From positions 1-8,244 of the forward strand of contig CBEVZC010000130.1 of the NCBI GenBank assembly GCA_965554225.1: a DNA stretch of 8,244 nt, read 5' to 3'. A program made the translations under genes and the position numbers. Source of the stretch: BMS3ABIN04 sp965554225. Lineage in GTDB: Bacteria > Bacteroidota > Ignavibacteria > Ignavibacteriales > Melioribacteraceae. A model generated the notes under the pieces. That model saw only the letters and a list, made by a program, of their open reading frames with translations. It did no database searches and had not been told where the DNA came from. Shown here in pieces: positions 1 through 7,116 of this stretch. Every line of letters starts with the position of its first letter. The stretch's first letter is position 1.

Positions 1-52
1 TTATTTTGACTTAACGACTAACTACTTTGGTTACATTTTATTTTGACCTAAC
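1..52. repeat. Short direct repeat flanking the AddB-like stop codon
   Basis: A 15-base word, TTATTTTGAC(T/C)TAAC, occurs at 1-15 and again at 38-52 with one mismatch. The second copy covers the last codons of the AddB-like gene on the minus strand, whose stop lies at 31-33, and the first copy lies just beyond that stop. The sequence shows the repeat directly. A small tandem duplication at the gene end is one explanation. Chance similarity in AT-rich DNA is the other, and the copies are short. No complete gene start is visible in the 30 bases left of the stop. Confidence 0.4.
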
Positions 53-3000
53 ACGTTCATCAGCTCTTGTACTCTGCAAATTGAATGGAAATTACAATAG
101 CGGCAAACTTTATTTTCTCTATCTTCCAGTGTGGAAAGATTAAATTTTCCCTGACTAATACTTTTCACATATCCATTAATTTTGTCTGAAGCGGTTTTGA
201 TTAAACCTTCATTCAATTCTATCTTAGTTCCCATATCAACTTTTTTTCTGCCTGCAATGTTAATATTTTGTCGCCCAAATTTACCTTCTTGGAATTTAAG
301 GGAAAAGATTATCATACCAAAAGGCTTCAAATTAATTTCTAACTTATCGGTTAAAATTTTATTTGCCACATAAAGATAAACGGGAAGCTGTAAAGCAATT
401 CCTTCTTCCAAGTCTTTTATAGATGGTTTTTTACCTCCAAGTTTATAGTCAATTATTGTTAACAACTTATTTTTTATGTCTATATCTATTCTGTCAATTT
501 TACCTCTTAAGTCAACTGCTCCGACTTTTATAGGGACATAAGTAGAAAGCTCTTCATCCGAGCCTGATCTTCTAATACTTCCAAAAGCAACCTCAAAGTA
601 TGCAGGCAATGAATTTTTATCTTGATTTCGCTCATGCTCAATAAATTTGAAAAGTATCGATTCTTTCTTATTTCCATTTAAACCGAATATTTTCTCTTTT
701 TCAAAGAACGTCATTGGTGAAGAGAAATTTAAACTATCAAAATCTGCTTTGGCAATGTCGAATAATATTTTTTTAGCTTTGTTAAACTCAATATCCGTAC
801 TTTTATTAATAACCAAATCCTCTTCTCTAAGTGCTGTATAAAATTCATAAAGTATGCTATGCAATAAACTCCCCAATTCCAAAGCTTCAATCTCATCGGA
901 GGGTTCCTTTATTTCTTCAAGCCGCAAAACTCTCGTTAAGAAATACTTAAACGGACAAAGTGCAAAAGTTTCCAGTTGAGTAATAGAATATTCCCTTTCT
1001 AAAAATGAGTTAATAAACTCCAGTGATTCTTCATTTACTTCATGTTTGTAATTTGGAAACGATTCCAATTTCTCATCATATAAAAGATATCCGTTAAACT
1101 GAGTTTCCAGGAAGGGATTTTCTCTACGAAGCTTATCTATCTCTAAAGATTTCAACAATCTTTTCCAGTCCAAATTTTGACCAGCAGTTCTATTTTTTAG
1201 TTCATCTAACTTTTTATATTTCCAACTTTCTCCTATATTTTTTAATAGCTCCTCCTGTGAATATAAAAGTATATCATATCCGGAATTATCAATTTTGCGA
1301 ATATCAAACAATTTTAATAACTCTTGTATAAAAGTAGATTCAACAAGTTCCTTTTCATCTTCGAATTTTGCATACGATAAATACAGAGCTTTGTTCCACG
1401 CACACAAACTTTGATAAAAATGATATCTCTCCTCCAATTGATGATTCCTTGCACTTTTAGCATACGTGCCGGAATAAAAAATTTCAGGATTAAATCTTGT
1501 GGGGAATTCACCATCGACTAATCCGGCGATGAATAAATAATCAAATCTTAAACCTCTAATTTCATTTATCGAAGTAATTAGAACACCATAGTCAACTTTT
1601 TCCTTTACATTAAATCGAGCCCAATTACCGGCCGTCCTTATTTGGTCAAGGAAAAATTTAAGGTCGTACTTTTTATCGGGACCAAATTGCTGTTCAAGTA
1701 AATCAAATACTTCAGTAATTGTTTCAAAAAAAGTTGTAACGGGTTTAATACTTGCTTCACCTGTTCCGGCATCTGAATCTAAAATTTCATTAAATAGCCC
1801 AAGATTAAAAACAAGTTGCTTAAGATTCTCCAGAAATTCCGGAATAGTAATTTTAATATCAAATTTTTGAAGTAGTTCGTAAATTCGATTGATATCATTA
1901 AGTCCTTTTAGATAAGATATTTTTTTCTTCTCGGCTATTTCAATTTCTTCAGAATATTTTAGAAGTTCAATCGATTCGGTTAGTGATTTAATCCAATTTA
2001 ATCTTCCGGCAATAATTTTTAATTGTGTTGCAATATTCATTAGATTATTTAAATCAACGCCATTCATCTTAATAAATCCGCTGCTAACAGCTTTGAAAAT
2101 GCTTTTATAAAAAAAATCATTTTCCAAAATCTCTAAAAAACTTATAATTCCTATAACAGGAGCGGATTTATCCAATGCTGTTCTGTCGGTAAGATTAAAC
2201 GGTATTCCATAAGTTTGAAATATATCCTTATATGTTGAAGAAAAATTTGAAACCAAGTTAAAAGAGACACAAATTTTATTCGGAGAAACATTTTTATTCA
2301 AAATTAATCGTTTAATTTCTTTTGCAATTAATTCCGCTTCATTTATACGAGTATTAGCAGCTATTAAAGAAATTTTATCTTGAAAATTCTCCGTTTCCTT
2401 CTGTGTAATATTTGAAAATAAACGCTCCCTCACTTTCTTATTAAAGTTATTCACCGATAGAGGCGATTTATCTTTAACTATTTTAAACTCTTTTTCCGCT
2501 AATCTATTATAGCATTCATTCAGATGAGCAAATAGCATCGGGTTATATTCGTAATAATCAAAATTTATGAACATTTTGATATTAGGAACATGCGACAAAT
2601 ATTCTAACAATTTTATTTCCAAACCGGAAAATTCATCGAAACCATTAATAACAATTAAATTTACGAAAGGATATAATTTTTCAAAATTTTGTAAGAAATT
2701 GATTTTACCAAGTAATAGCAGCTCTTCGTAAATATCACCTATTTCGTAAGCAGAAAGATCATGACATTTCTTTTTGTAAAGGTTATATATTCCGGAAATA
2801 TCAATTGCCTTCAACTTTTCGGAACCAGTTAATTTATCGGCTTCTTCAATTAACTTATGCGGAGTAACGCCATGACGTTTATATTCCGAAATCACGTTTT
2901 TAATTCTATCAAGTGTACCAAAGGGTATTTCATCTTTATATATGGAAAAATACCGTAAGTCAATTTCTTCCGCACTTTGCGAAATTAGGACGGTTGAAGC

Positions 3001-3249
3001 AGCTTCACTTAATGTTTTAAATGCTTTCGACTTTTTCAAAAGTTTTTCCGAGAAGGTACTTAACGTCTCCAAGTTAATTGTGTGAACACTGCGCAGAGGT
3101 GTTTGAGTAATTATATCCTTTTTCAACCGGCGTAGTTTTCTATTTGTCGGTACGATTAAAAGAAGTTCATTTAGAAGTGAGTTTTGAATTTTAGAGTTTA
3201 TAAGATCATCTAAATCGACATCCTTAATATTAGTATTGGTTAAAATCAT
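31..3249 (-). CDS. addB: AddB-like helicase/nuclease subunit, PD-(D/E)XK family
   Basis: This 1072-residue protein resembles AddB, the partner of AddA in the AddAB (RecBCD-equivalent) enzyme that resects double-strand breaks for RecA recombination in the cytoplasm. The N-terminal helicase-like half starts with LLLIVPTNRKLRRLKKDI (about 30-47), where an active helicase would carry a Walker A loop. No GxxGxGK[ST] is visible, so this half is probably a non-hydrolysing scaffold. A helicase-like segment ending in DGEFP lies at about 559-583. The C-terminal nuclease has H797 (GSLLH), D919 (GKIDRID) and D934-Y-K936 (IIDYK), the expected order for a RecB-type PD-(D/E)XK site. C765 (in ALCPFKYF) together with C1049, C1052 and C1058 (C-x2-C-x5-C) reproduces the AddB Fe-S cluster arrangement that straddles the nuclease. 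It begins 28 nt after the DUF192 gene and is probably co-transcribed. Only a weak purine stretch (GAAGAA) precedes the ATG. addA is not in the window. Confidence 0.85.
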   Translation of the reverse strand: MILTNTNIKDVDLDDLINSKIQNSLLNELLLIVPTNRKLRRLKKDIITQTPLRSVHTINLETLSTFSEKLLKKSKAFKTLSEAASTVLISQSAEEIDLRYFSIYKDEIPFGTLDRIKNVISEYKRHGVTPHKLIEEADKLTGSEKLKAIDISGIYNLYKKKCHDLSAYEIGDIYEELLLLGKINFLQNFEKLYPFVNLIVINGFDEFSGLEIKLLEYLSHVPNIKMFINFDYYEYNPMLFAHLNECYNRLAEKEFKIVKDKSPLSVNNFNKKVRERLFSNITQKETENFQDKISLIAANTRINEAELIAKEIKRLILNKNVSPNKICVSFNLVSNFSSTYKDIFQTYGIPFNLTDRTALDKSAPVIGIISFLEILENDFFYKSIFKAVSSGFIKMNGVDLNNLMNIATQLKIIAGRLNWIKSLTESIELLKYSEEIEIAEKKKISYLKGLNDINRIYELLQKFDIKITIPEFLENLKQLVFNLGLFNEILDSDAGTGEASIKPVTTFFETITEVFDLLEQQFGPDKKYDLKFFLDQIRTAGNWARFNVKEKVDYGVLITSINEIRGLRFDYLFIAGLVDGEFPTRFNPEIFYSGTYAKSARNHQLEERYHFYQSLCAWNKALYLSYAKFEDEKELVESTFIQELLKLFDIRKIDNSGYDILLYSQEELLKNIGESWKYKKLDELKNRTAGQNLDWKRLLKSLEIDKLRRENPFLETQFNGYLLYDEKLESFPNYKHEVNEESLEFINSFLEREYSITQLETFALCPFKYFLTRVLRLEEIKEPSDEIEALELGSLLHSILYEFYTALREEDLVINKSTDIEFNKAKKILFDIAKADFDSLNFSSPMTFFEKEKIFGLNGNKKESILFKFIEHERNQDKNSLPAYFEVAFGSIRRSGSDEELSTYVPIKVGAVDLRGKIDRIDIDIKNKLLTIIDYKLGGKKPSIKDLEEGIALQLPVYLYVANKILTDKLEINLKPFGMIIFSLKFQEGKFGRQNINIAGRKKVDMGTKIELNEGLIKTASDKINGYVKSISQGKFNLSTLEDRENKVCRYCNFHSICRVQELMNVLGQNKM

Positions 3250-3277
3250 ATTTCTTCATTATGAATCAATAATAATT

Positions 3278-3859
3278 CTAATTTTTTCTCCATACAATCT
3301 TATCGCCTTCCACAATATTAAATTTATCGGTAAACCCCGCATTAACCTCAACTACAAATTGAGCCGGTTTTCCGGATGGATACGACTCGAGTGAATACGG
3401 CGTAGTATTCTTATGGATTTTTATAATCTCACTATTTTTATTCACAAAAATTATGTCCAAAGGCAAAGTTGTATTTTTCATCCAAAAAGATTGAATATCC
3501 TCTTTAGGAAATATGAACAACATTCCCCTGTTAAATTTCATCTTATCTCTATACATCAATCCTTGTGCCCTTTTAGCATCATTATCTGCAATTTCAATTT
3601 CAATTTTTGTTATAAATTCACCATCCTTTTTAATAAAAGTCAGTTCACCGTTTTTAATAAAACTAAATGCAGAATGTGCAATATTTCTATCAGCTCCATT
3701 TGTAGTAATCATGTTTGTATTTGAAGGTTTTATTAATAAATAAAGCGCTATTAAAAATACAATTACAACTAATCCGATTATAAGGTTTTTTTTGCCTGAC
3801 TTAAGCTCCGAACTATTTTGTTTTTTATCAGTTGTTTTTTGTTTTGTTTGATTTTTCAT
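3278..3859 (-). CDS. Membrane-anchored DUF192 protein
   Basis: The protein has 193 residues. A lysine-rich, hydrophilic N-terminus (1-24) is followed by one hydrophobic helix at about 25-43 (LIIGLVVIVFLIALYLLI) with no signal-peptidase motif after it, so the protein is probably a type II membrane protein with its C-terminal domain outside the cytoplasm. Residues about 75-190 match DUF192 (COG1430): RAQGLMYRDKM at 97-107, RGMLFIFP at 111-118, FWMKNT..LPLDIIFV at 125-139 and EVNAGF at 171-176. The family is widespread, often exported or membrane-anchored, and has no established biochemical function, so none is assigned. It precedes the AddB-like gene by 28 nt on the same strand, which suggests one transcript but not a shared role. 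No good Shine-Dalgarno sequence precedes the ATG. The gene is divergent from the hydrolase at 3964. Confidence 0.9.
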   Translation of the reverse strand: MKNQTKQKTTDKKQNSSELKSGKKNLIIGLVVIVFLIALYLLIKPSNTNMITTNGADRNIAHSAFSFIKNGELTFIKKDGEFITKIEIEIADNDAKRAQGLMYRDKMKFNRGMLFIFPKEDIQSFWMKNTTLPLDIIFVNKNSEIIKIHKNTTPYSLESYPSGKPAQFVVEVNAGFTDKFNIVEGDKIVWRKN

Positions 3860-3929
3860 TTTTCTGTGTTTTTTAATTATTAGATCAATAAATTTAAGAA
3901 ATACAAAATTAATTTGAAGACTTATAAAT

Positions 3930-3937
3930 CAAATATA
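3930..3937 (-). promoter_or_regulatory. Possible FCB-type -7 promoter element for the DUF192 gene
   Basis: The minus strand reads TATATTTG here, an exact match to the TAnnTTTG -7 consensus known from Bacteroidota primary-sigma promoters. It lies about 70 nt upstream of the DUF192 start codon, inside the 104-nt divergent intergenic region. No TTTG/TTG element sits at the expected 19-21 nt further upstream (a TTG is found at 15 nt), and a match of this kind in AT-rich DNA can be chance. It also assumes that the host uses this promoter type. Confidence 0.25.
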
Positions 3938-3963
3938 AGCAATGTTGCAAATCAAGGTAAAAA

Positions 3964-4806
3964 ATGTTTCTTGAACGGTACGCACTAAATTTAACAGAAT
4001 CCCAATTGAAATTAATTAAGAGCGGCTGGGGTAAAGGTGCAGTTGAAAAAGTAATAACTGAAAAAATTTTTTACGAATCGGATGGTTTAAAAGTAAACGG
4101 ATACATTGCATATCCAAAAGGATCAACAAAAAAATATCCGTGCGTTATTTGGTGCCGTGGAGGTTTTGGAAATGCAGGAGCGCTTGATGACTTCAACGCC
4201 CAAGGTATACTGGGACAAATAGCAAGCTGGGGATATGTTGTACTGGAATCGCAGTACAGAGGAAATGCCGGAGGTGATGGGAATGATGAATTCGGCGGAG
4301 CTGATTTAAACGATGTATTGAATTTAATTCCTATTGCAGATGAAATTGAAAACGCAAATACGAGATTATGGGGAATTGAAGGCTGGAGCCGCGGCGGAAT
4401 GATGACTTACTTAGCTTTAACAAAATCAACAAAATTTAAAGCGGCTATTGTTACCGGCGGAATAACAAACTTAAATTGTAACTTTGACGAAAGCACGTTC
4501 ATTAAAAGACTATTCGAAACTTCATTAAAAAATTCCGATTCAAGTAATTTCCAAGAAGAGTGTAATTCCAGATCAATAATTAATTTTGCTGACAAGCTTT
4601 CTAAAAATACTCCATTATTAATTTTACATGGAACTGCCGATAGAAGAGTACCGCCACACAATTCAATTGATTTATCATATAAACTTCTAGAATATAATTT
4701 CCCTTTTAGACTAGTACTTCTTGAGAATGGGGACCACTTTCTTAAAGCTCATAAAAAGGAGATTGATTCTTTAAGAAAATTCTGGTTTGAAAAATATTTA
4801 AAATGA
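3964..4806 (+). CDS. S9-type (prolyl oligopeptidase-like) alpha/beta hydrolase
   Basis: This 280-residue hydrolase consists almost only of the catalytic domain, without the N-terminal beta-propeller of full-length S9 peptidases. The nucleophile elbow is GWSRGG with Ser142. Asp226 (HGTADRRVP) and His258 (NGDHF) complete a catalytic triad in the canonical Ser-Asp-His order and spacing. The stretch C64-R-G-G67 (WCRGGFGN) occupies the oxyanion-loop position usually written HGG. No signal peptide or membrane helix is present, so it should act in the cytoplasm on a small peptide or ester. The substrate cannot be read from the sequence. The ATG is supported by AAGG at 3954-3957, six bases upstream. 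It is divergent from the DUF192 gene and 80 nt upstream of the EVE gene on the same strand. Classification as a hydrolase is firm. The peptidase label comes from fold-family resemblance. Confidence 0.88.
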   Translation: MFLERYALNLTESQLKLIKSGWGKGAVEKVITEKIFYESDGLKVNGYIAYPKGSTKKYPCVIWCRGGFGNAGALDDFNAQGILGQIASWGYVVLESQYRGNAGGDGNDEFGGADLNDVLNLIPIADEIENANTRLWGIEGWSRGGMMTYLALTKSTKFKAAIVTGGITNLNCNFDESTFIKRLFETSLKNSDSSNFQEECNSRSIINFADKLSKNTPLLILHGTADRRVPPHNSIDLSYKLLEYNFPFRLVLLENGDHFLKAHKKEIDSLRKFWFEKYLK

Positions 4807-4875
4807 TTTATCTATATTTTAAATCCATGTCTCAACATTATATAAGCAGTGTACAAATTATTATAAAAATCTCGT

Positions 4876-4882
4876 AAGGAGG
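4876..4882 (+). promoter_or_regulatory. Strong Shine-Dalgarno sequence of the EVE gene
   Basis: AAGGAGG stands four bases before the ATG at 4887 and is a complete match to the anti-SD core. It is the strongest ribosome-binding site in the window. The other genes have AAGG, AAAAGGA or AAAGGA, or no visible site, so this gene may be translated more efficiently than its neighbours. Confidence 0.85.
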
Positions 4883-4886
4883 AACA

Positions 4887-5357
4887 ATGGCAGCAAAGTA
4901 TTGGCTTGTAAAATCAGAGCCCACGGCATTTTCAATTGATGATTTAGTAAAGAGTAAAAACAAAACAACTCATTGGGACGGTGTAAGGAACTATCAAGCC
5001 CGTAACTTTATGCGAGACGAGATGAAAAAAGGCGACAAAGTTTTATTTTATCATAGCAATGCAAAACCTACTGCAGTTGTTGGTATCTGCGAGGTTGTAA
5101 AAGAAAGCTATCCGGATTTTACGGCTTTTGATCCTGAAGATATTCATTTCGATCCTAAGAGTTCACAAGACAAACCAACATGGTATATGGTTGACATCAA
5201 GTTGATCAGAAAATTAAAGCATCCTGTTACACTTTCCGAGATCAAAGGGAATAAAAAATTGCAAGATATGAAACTTGTTCAAAGAGGTAACCGTCTTTCT
5301 GTTATGCCTGTAGCTAAACAAGAATTTGATGAAATAGTAAAAATGGGTAACAGTTGA
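4887..5357 (+). CDS. EVE domain (PUA-like) protein, THYN1-type
   Basis: At 156 residues the protein is essentially one EVE domain, the usual length for stand-alone bacterial members. It opens with the characteristic AKYWLVKSEP and continues with HWDGVRNYQARNFMRDEMKKGD, LFYHSNAKP..VVGICEVV, the YPDFTAFDP segment and WYMVDIKL. EVE folds belong to the PUA superfamily. Some members bind modified bases in DNA or RNA, for example the modified-cytosine readers fused to McrB-type restriction enzymes and the 5hmC-binding of human THYN1. The stand-alone bacterial proteins are not well characterised, so nucleic-acid binding is an inference. There are no membrane segments, so the protein should be cytosolic. 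No restriction or modification gene lies nearby, which argues against a defence role at this locus. It starts 80 nt after the hydrolase gene. Confidence 0.92.
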   Translation: MAAKYWLVKSEPTAFSIDDLVKSKNKTTHWDGVRNYQARNFMRDEMKKGDKVLFYHSNAKPTAVVGICEVVKESYPDFTAFDPEDIHFDPKSSQDKPTWYMVDIKLIRKLKHPVTLSEIKGNKKLQDMKLVQRGNRLSVMPVAKQEFDEIVKMGNS

Positions 5358-5364
5358 TCTGAAT

Positions 5365-5385
5365 ATTTTAACTATAAGTTAAAAT
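5365..5385. repeat. 9-bp inverted repeat after the EVE gene
   Basis: ATTTTAACT (5365-5373) and AGTTAAAAT (5377-5385) are perfect reverse complements separated by ATA. The hairpin lies eight bases after the EVE stop codon. It is nearly all A/T and lacks a clean T-tract on the plus strand, so it is at best a weak terminator or an mRNA 3'-end stabiliser. A small operator is the alternative. Confidence 0.45.
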
Positions 5386-5389
5386 TCTA

Positions 5390-5409
5390 ACTTTCTCTAA
5401 TTAGAAAGT
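5390..5409. repeat. Second inverted repeat after the EVE gene
   Basis: ACTTTCT (5390-5396) and AGAAAGT (5403-5409) form a 7-bp stem around CTAATT. It lies five bases after the preceding hairpin, so the two could form a tandem hairpin pair in the 3' end of the EVE transcript. The rest of the 238-nt spacer to the next gene (5410-5595) is AT-rich, and I see no further recognisable element in it apart from the ribosome-binding site AAAAGGA at 5583-5589. Confidence 0.4.
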
Positions 5410-5595
5410 AAAATAAACATTTCGAGCGAGTTTTTAATTTACATTGATTGTTTCAAAAATAATTTCTATTTATGAATATAAAATTTATAGATTTTGTTTT
5501 GCCTTAAATATATGCTCCAATCTTCTTCAATTAAAATAGCTGTAGCAAAATCAGACCTCTTTCAATTTTGGTAATCAATTTTAAAAGGATGTTAT

Positions 5596-7035
5596 ATGAA
5601 AGTTGCCCAAAAAATTTTACTGTTTCTTACTATAATTATTTTATCATGCAACCATCCTGAAGTAAATGCTCAACTTAAAATTGTAGAAGCTTTTCCAAGC
5701 TTAACTTTTCAGCAACCAGTCGATATTCAAAATGCCGGAGATGCAACAAACAGAATTTTTATAGTTGAACAAAAGGGAGTTATTAAGGTATTCCAAAATA
5801 ATCCGGATGAAAACAATTCAAAAATATTTTTAGATATTAGCGACAAAGTATTGAGCGGAGGTGAACAAGGATTACTCGGATTGGCTTTTCATCCGGACTA
5901 TAAAGAAAACGGATTTTTCTTTGTCGACTATACGGCTGATAATCCGAGACGGACAGTTATATCTAGATTTAAAGTTAATAATACCAACCCCGATATTGCG
6001 GATAAAAATAGTGAAACAGTTTTACTTGAGGTATCACAGCCTTTTAGTAATCATAACGGCGGACAAGTTTCCTTCGGACCAGACGGTTATCTTTATGTTT
6101 CTTTCGGAGATGGCGGTTCCGGCGGTGATCCTAACGGTAACGGACAGAATTTAAACACTTTACTTGGTAGTATTATCAGAATAGATATAAACCAAAATAC
6201 CGGCAATTTAAATTATACTATCCCTGCGGATAATCCGTTTGTAAATCAGAATGATAAGCGCGGTGAAATATATGCTTACGGTTTAAGAAATACTTGGCGA
6301 TTTAGTTTTGATAAAAACACTGGGAAATTATGGGCAGCGGACGTTGGACAAAATGCATGGGAAGAGATTGATATTATTAAAAAGGGCGGCAACTATGGAT
6401 GGCGGATCATGGAAGGCTTGCATTGCTTTAACCCGTCAACGGGGTGTGATGAGAACGAGCTGGAAAAGCCGGTTTGGGAATACGGTCATAATTCCACCGG
6501 CGGTTACTCAATAACAGGGGGTTTTGTTTATAGAGGGCAAAATGCACCTTCGCTTACCGACAAATATATTTACGCAGATTTTGTATCCGGAAATATTTGG
6601 TCATTGCAGCTTTCGAACGCATCCGCTTCGAACAAATTACTTAAAGGTACTAATTTAAGCATATCGACCTTTGGAATTGACGAAGGAGAAGAACTTTATT
6701 TTGCAGATTATTCAGCCGGGAAAATATATAAGTTTGAGGAAGGAGTTTCTTCTGTTGGCAGTTTGATAATTCCCAAGTTTCAATTATTCAATAACTATCC
6801 AAACCCTTTTAATCCAACTACAAAAATATCTTATCGAATTAGCGAAAGCAGTTTCGTCCTAATAAATATTTTTAATCCTCTTGGAGAATTAGTTCAAACC
6901 TTAATCAATAATTATCAACAACCCGGAACTTACACCAAAGTTTTTAACGGTACAAATTTAGCAAGCGGTTTATACACCTATCAATTTACCTCAAATAATT
7001 ACGTTGAAACAAAAAAGATGTTATTACTTAGATAA
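5596..7035 (+). CDS. Secreted glucose/sorbosone dehydrogenase-family protein with T9SS tail
   Basis: This 479-residue exported protein begins with a signal peptide: a hydrophobic core at about 7-17, a cysteine at 18 and a signal-peptidase-I-like site after VNA25. Residues about 27-380 resemble the six-bladed propeller of PQQ-dependent glucose/sorbosone (aldose sugar) dehydrogenases. Landmarks are GGEQGLLGLAFHPDY, NHNGGQVSFGPDGYLYVSFGDGG with H153 at the catalytic-base position, YGLRNTWRFSFD with R231 and N232, and ADVGQNAWEEID at about 248-259. PQQ use and the sugar oxidised are family-level expectations only. Residues about 386-479 form a type IX secretion sorting domain, starting FQLFNNYPNPFNPTT (395 onward) and ending in a KKMLLLR-type tail, so the enzyme should cross the outer membrane and be released or surface-attached. 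AAAAGGA, six bases upstream, supports the ATG. The membrane-protein gene follows after 81 nt. Confidence 0.93.
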   Translation: MKVAQKILLFLTIIILSCNHPEVNAQLKIVEAFPSLTFQQPVDIQNAGDATNRIFIVEQKGVIKVFQNNPDENNSKIFLDISDKVLSGGEQGLLGLAFHPDYKENGFFFVDYTADNPRRTVISRFKVNNTNPDIADKNSETVLLEVSQPFSNHNGGQVSFGPDGYLYVSFGDGGSGGDPNGNGQNLNTLLGSIIRIDINQNTGNLNYTIPADNPFVNQNDKRGEIYAYGLRNTWRFSFDKNTGKLWAADVGQNAWEEIDIIKKGGNYGWRIMEGLHCFNPSTGCDENELEKPVWEYGHNSTGGYSITGGFVYRGQNAPSLTDKYIYADFVSGNIWSLQLSNASASNKLLKGTNLSISTFGIDEGEELYFADYSAGKIYKFEEGVSSVGSLIIPKFQLFNNYPNPFNPTTKISYRISESSFVLINIFNPLGELVQTLINNYQQPGTYTKVFNGTNLASGLYTYQFTSNNYVETKKMLLLR

Positions 7036-7109
7036 TCTTGTTATTTTAATATGTTTTATTTTTTGAATAAGGGACCGAAGTAAATATCAATGTTTAAAAT
7101 CAAGATTAT
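7032..7109. repeat. Long imperfect inverted repeat spanning the intergenic gap
   Basis: ATAATCTTG (7032-7040) pairs with CAAGATTAT (7101-7109), and directly inside it ATTTTAA (7043-7049) pairs with TTAAAAT (7094-7100). The result is a 16-bp stem with a two-base bulge (7041-7042) and a 44-nt loop. The left arm covers the dehydrogenase stop codon (7033-7035), and the right arm ends seven bases before the next start codon. There is no T-tract after it, so it does not look like an intrinsic terminator. It could be an mRNA structure controlling the downstream gene or a very small repeat element. Confidence 0.55.
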
Positions 7110-7113
7110 TTAA
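7090..7113 (+). CDS. Possible seven-codon leader ORF (MFKIKII)
   Basis: An ATG at 7090 opens MFKIKII and stops at TAA 7111-7113, just three bases before the start codon of the membrane-protein gene and in the same frame. Its codons form the right arm of the inverted repeat. GAAG at 7077-7080 and AAGGGA at 7069-7074 are purine-rich stretches upstream, the former nine bases from the ATG. The downstream gene itself has no visible Shine-Dalgarno sequence, so translation by re-initiation is conceivable. Short ORFs like this are frequent by chance, so this remains a candidate only. Confidence 0.25.
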   Translation: MFKIKII

Positions 7114-7116
7114 CCG

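Noticed and set aside
3413..3743. Overlapping plus-strand open frames antisense to the DUF192 gene
   Set aside because: DUF192 motifs are continuous on the minus strand, and the antisense products are composition-driven with no family resemblance.
4407..4661. Minus-strand open frame of 84 codons inside the hydrolase gene
   Set aside because: It lies wholly within a gene whose catalytic triad is intact. It shows no recognisable domain and no ribosome-binding site.
4887..5357. EVE protein as part of a modification-dependent defence system
   Set aside because: EVE domains can read modified cytosine, but here the domain stands alone and no McrB-type NTPase, nuclease or methyltransferase is nearby.
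5531..5584. Inverted words TTAAAAT (5531-5537) and ATTTTAA (5578-5584) overlapping the dehydrogenase ribosome-binding site
   Set aside because: Only seven all-A/T pairs around a 40-nt loop; such matches are expected by chance at this base composition.
7051..7083. Ten-codon open frame starting at the ATG at 7051 in the hairpin loop
   Set aside because: It has no ribosome-binding site and no relation to the pairing; it is likely chance.
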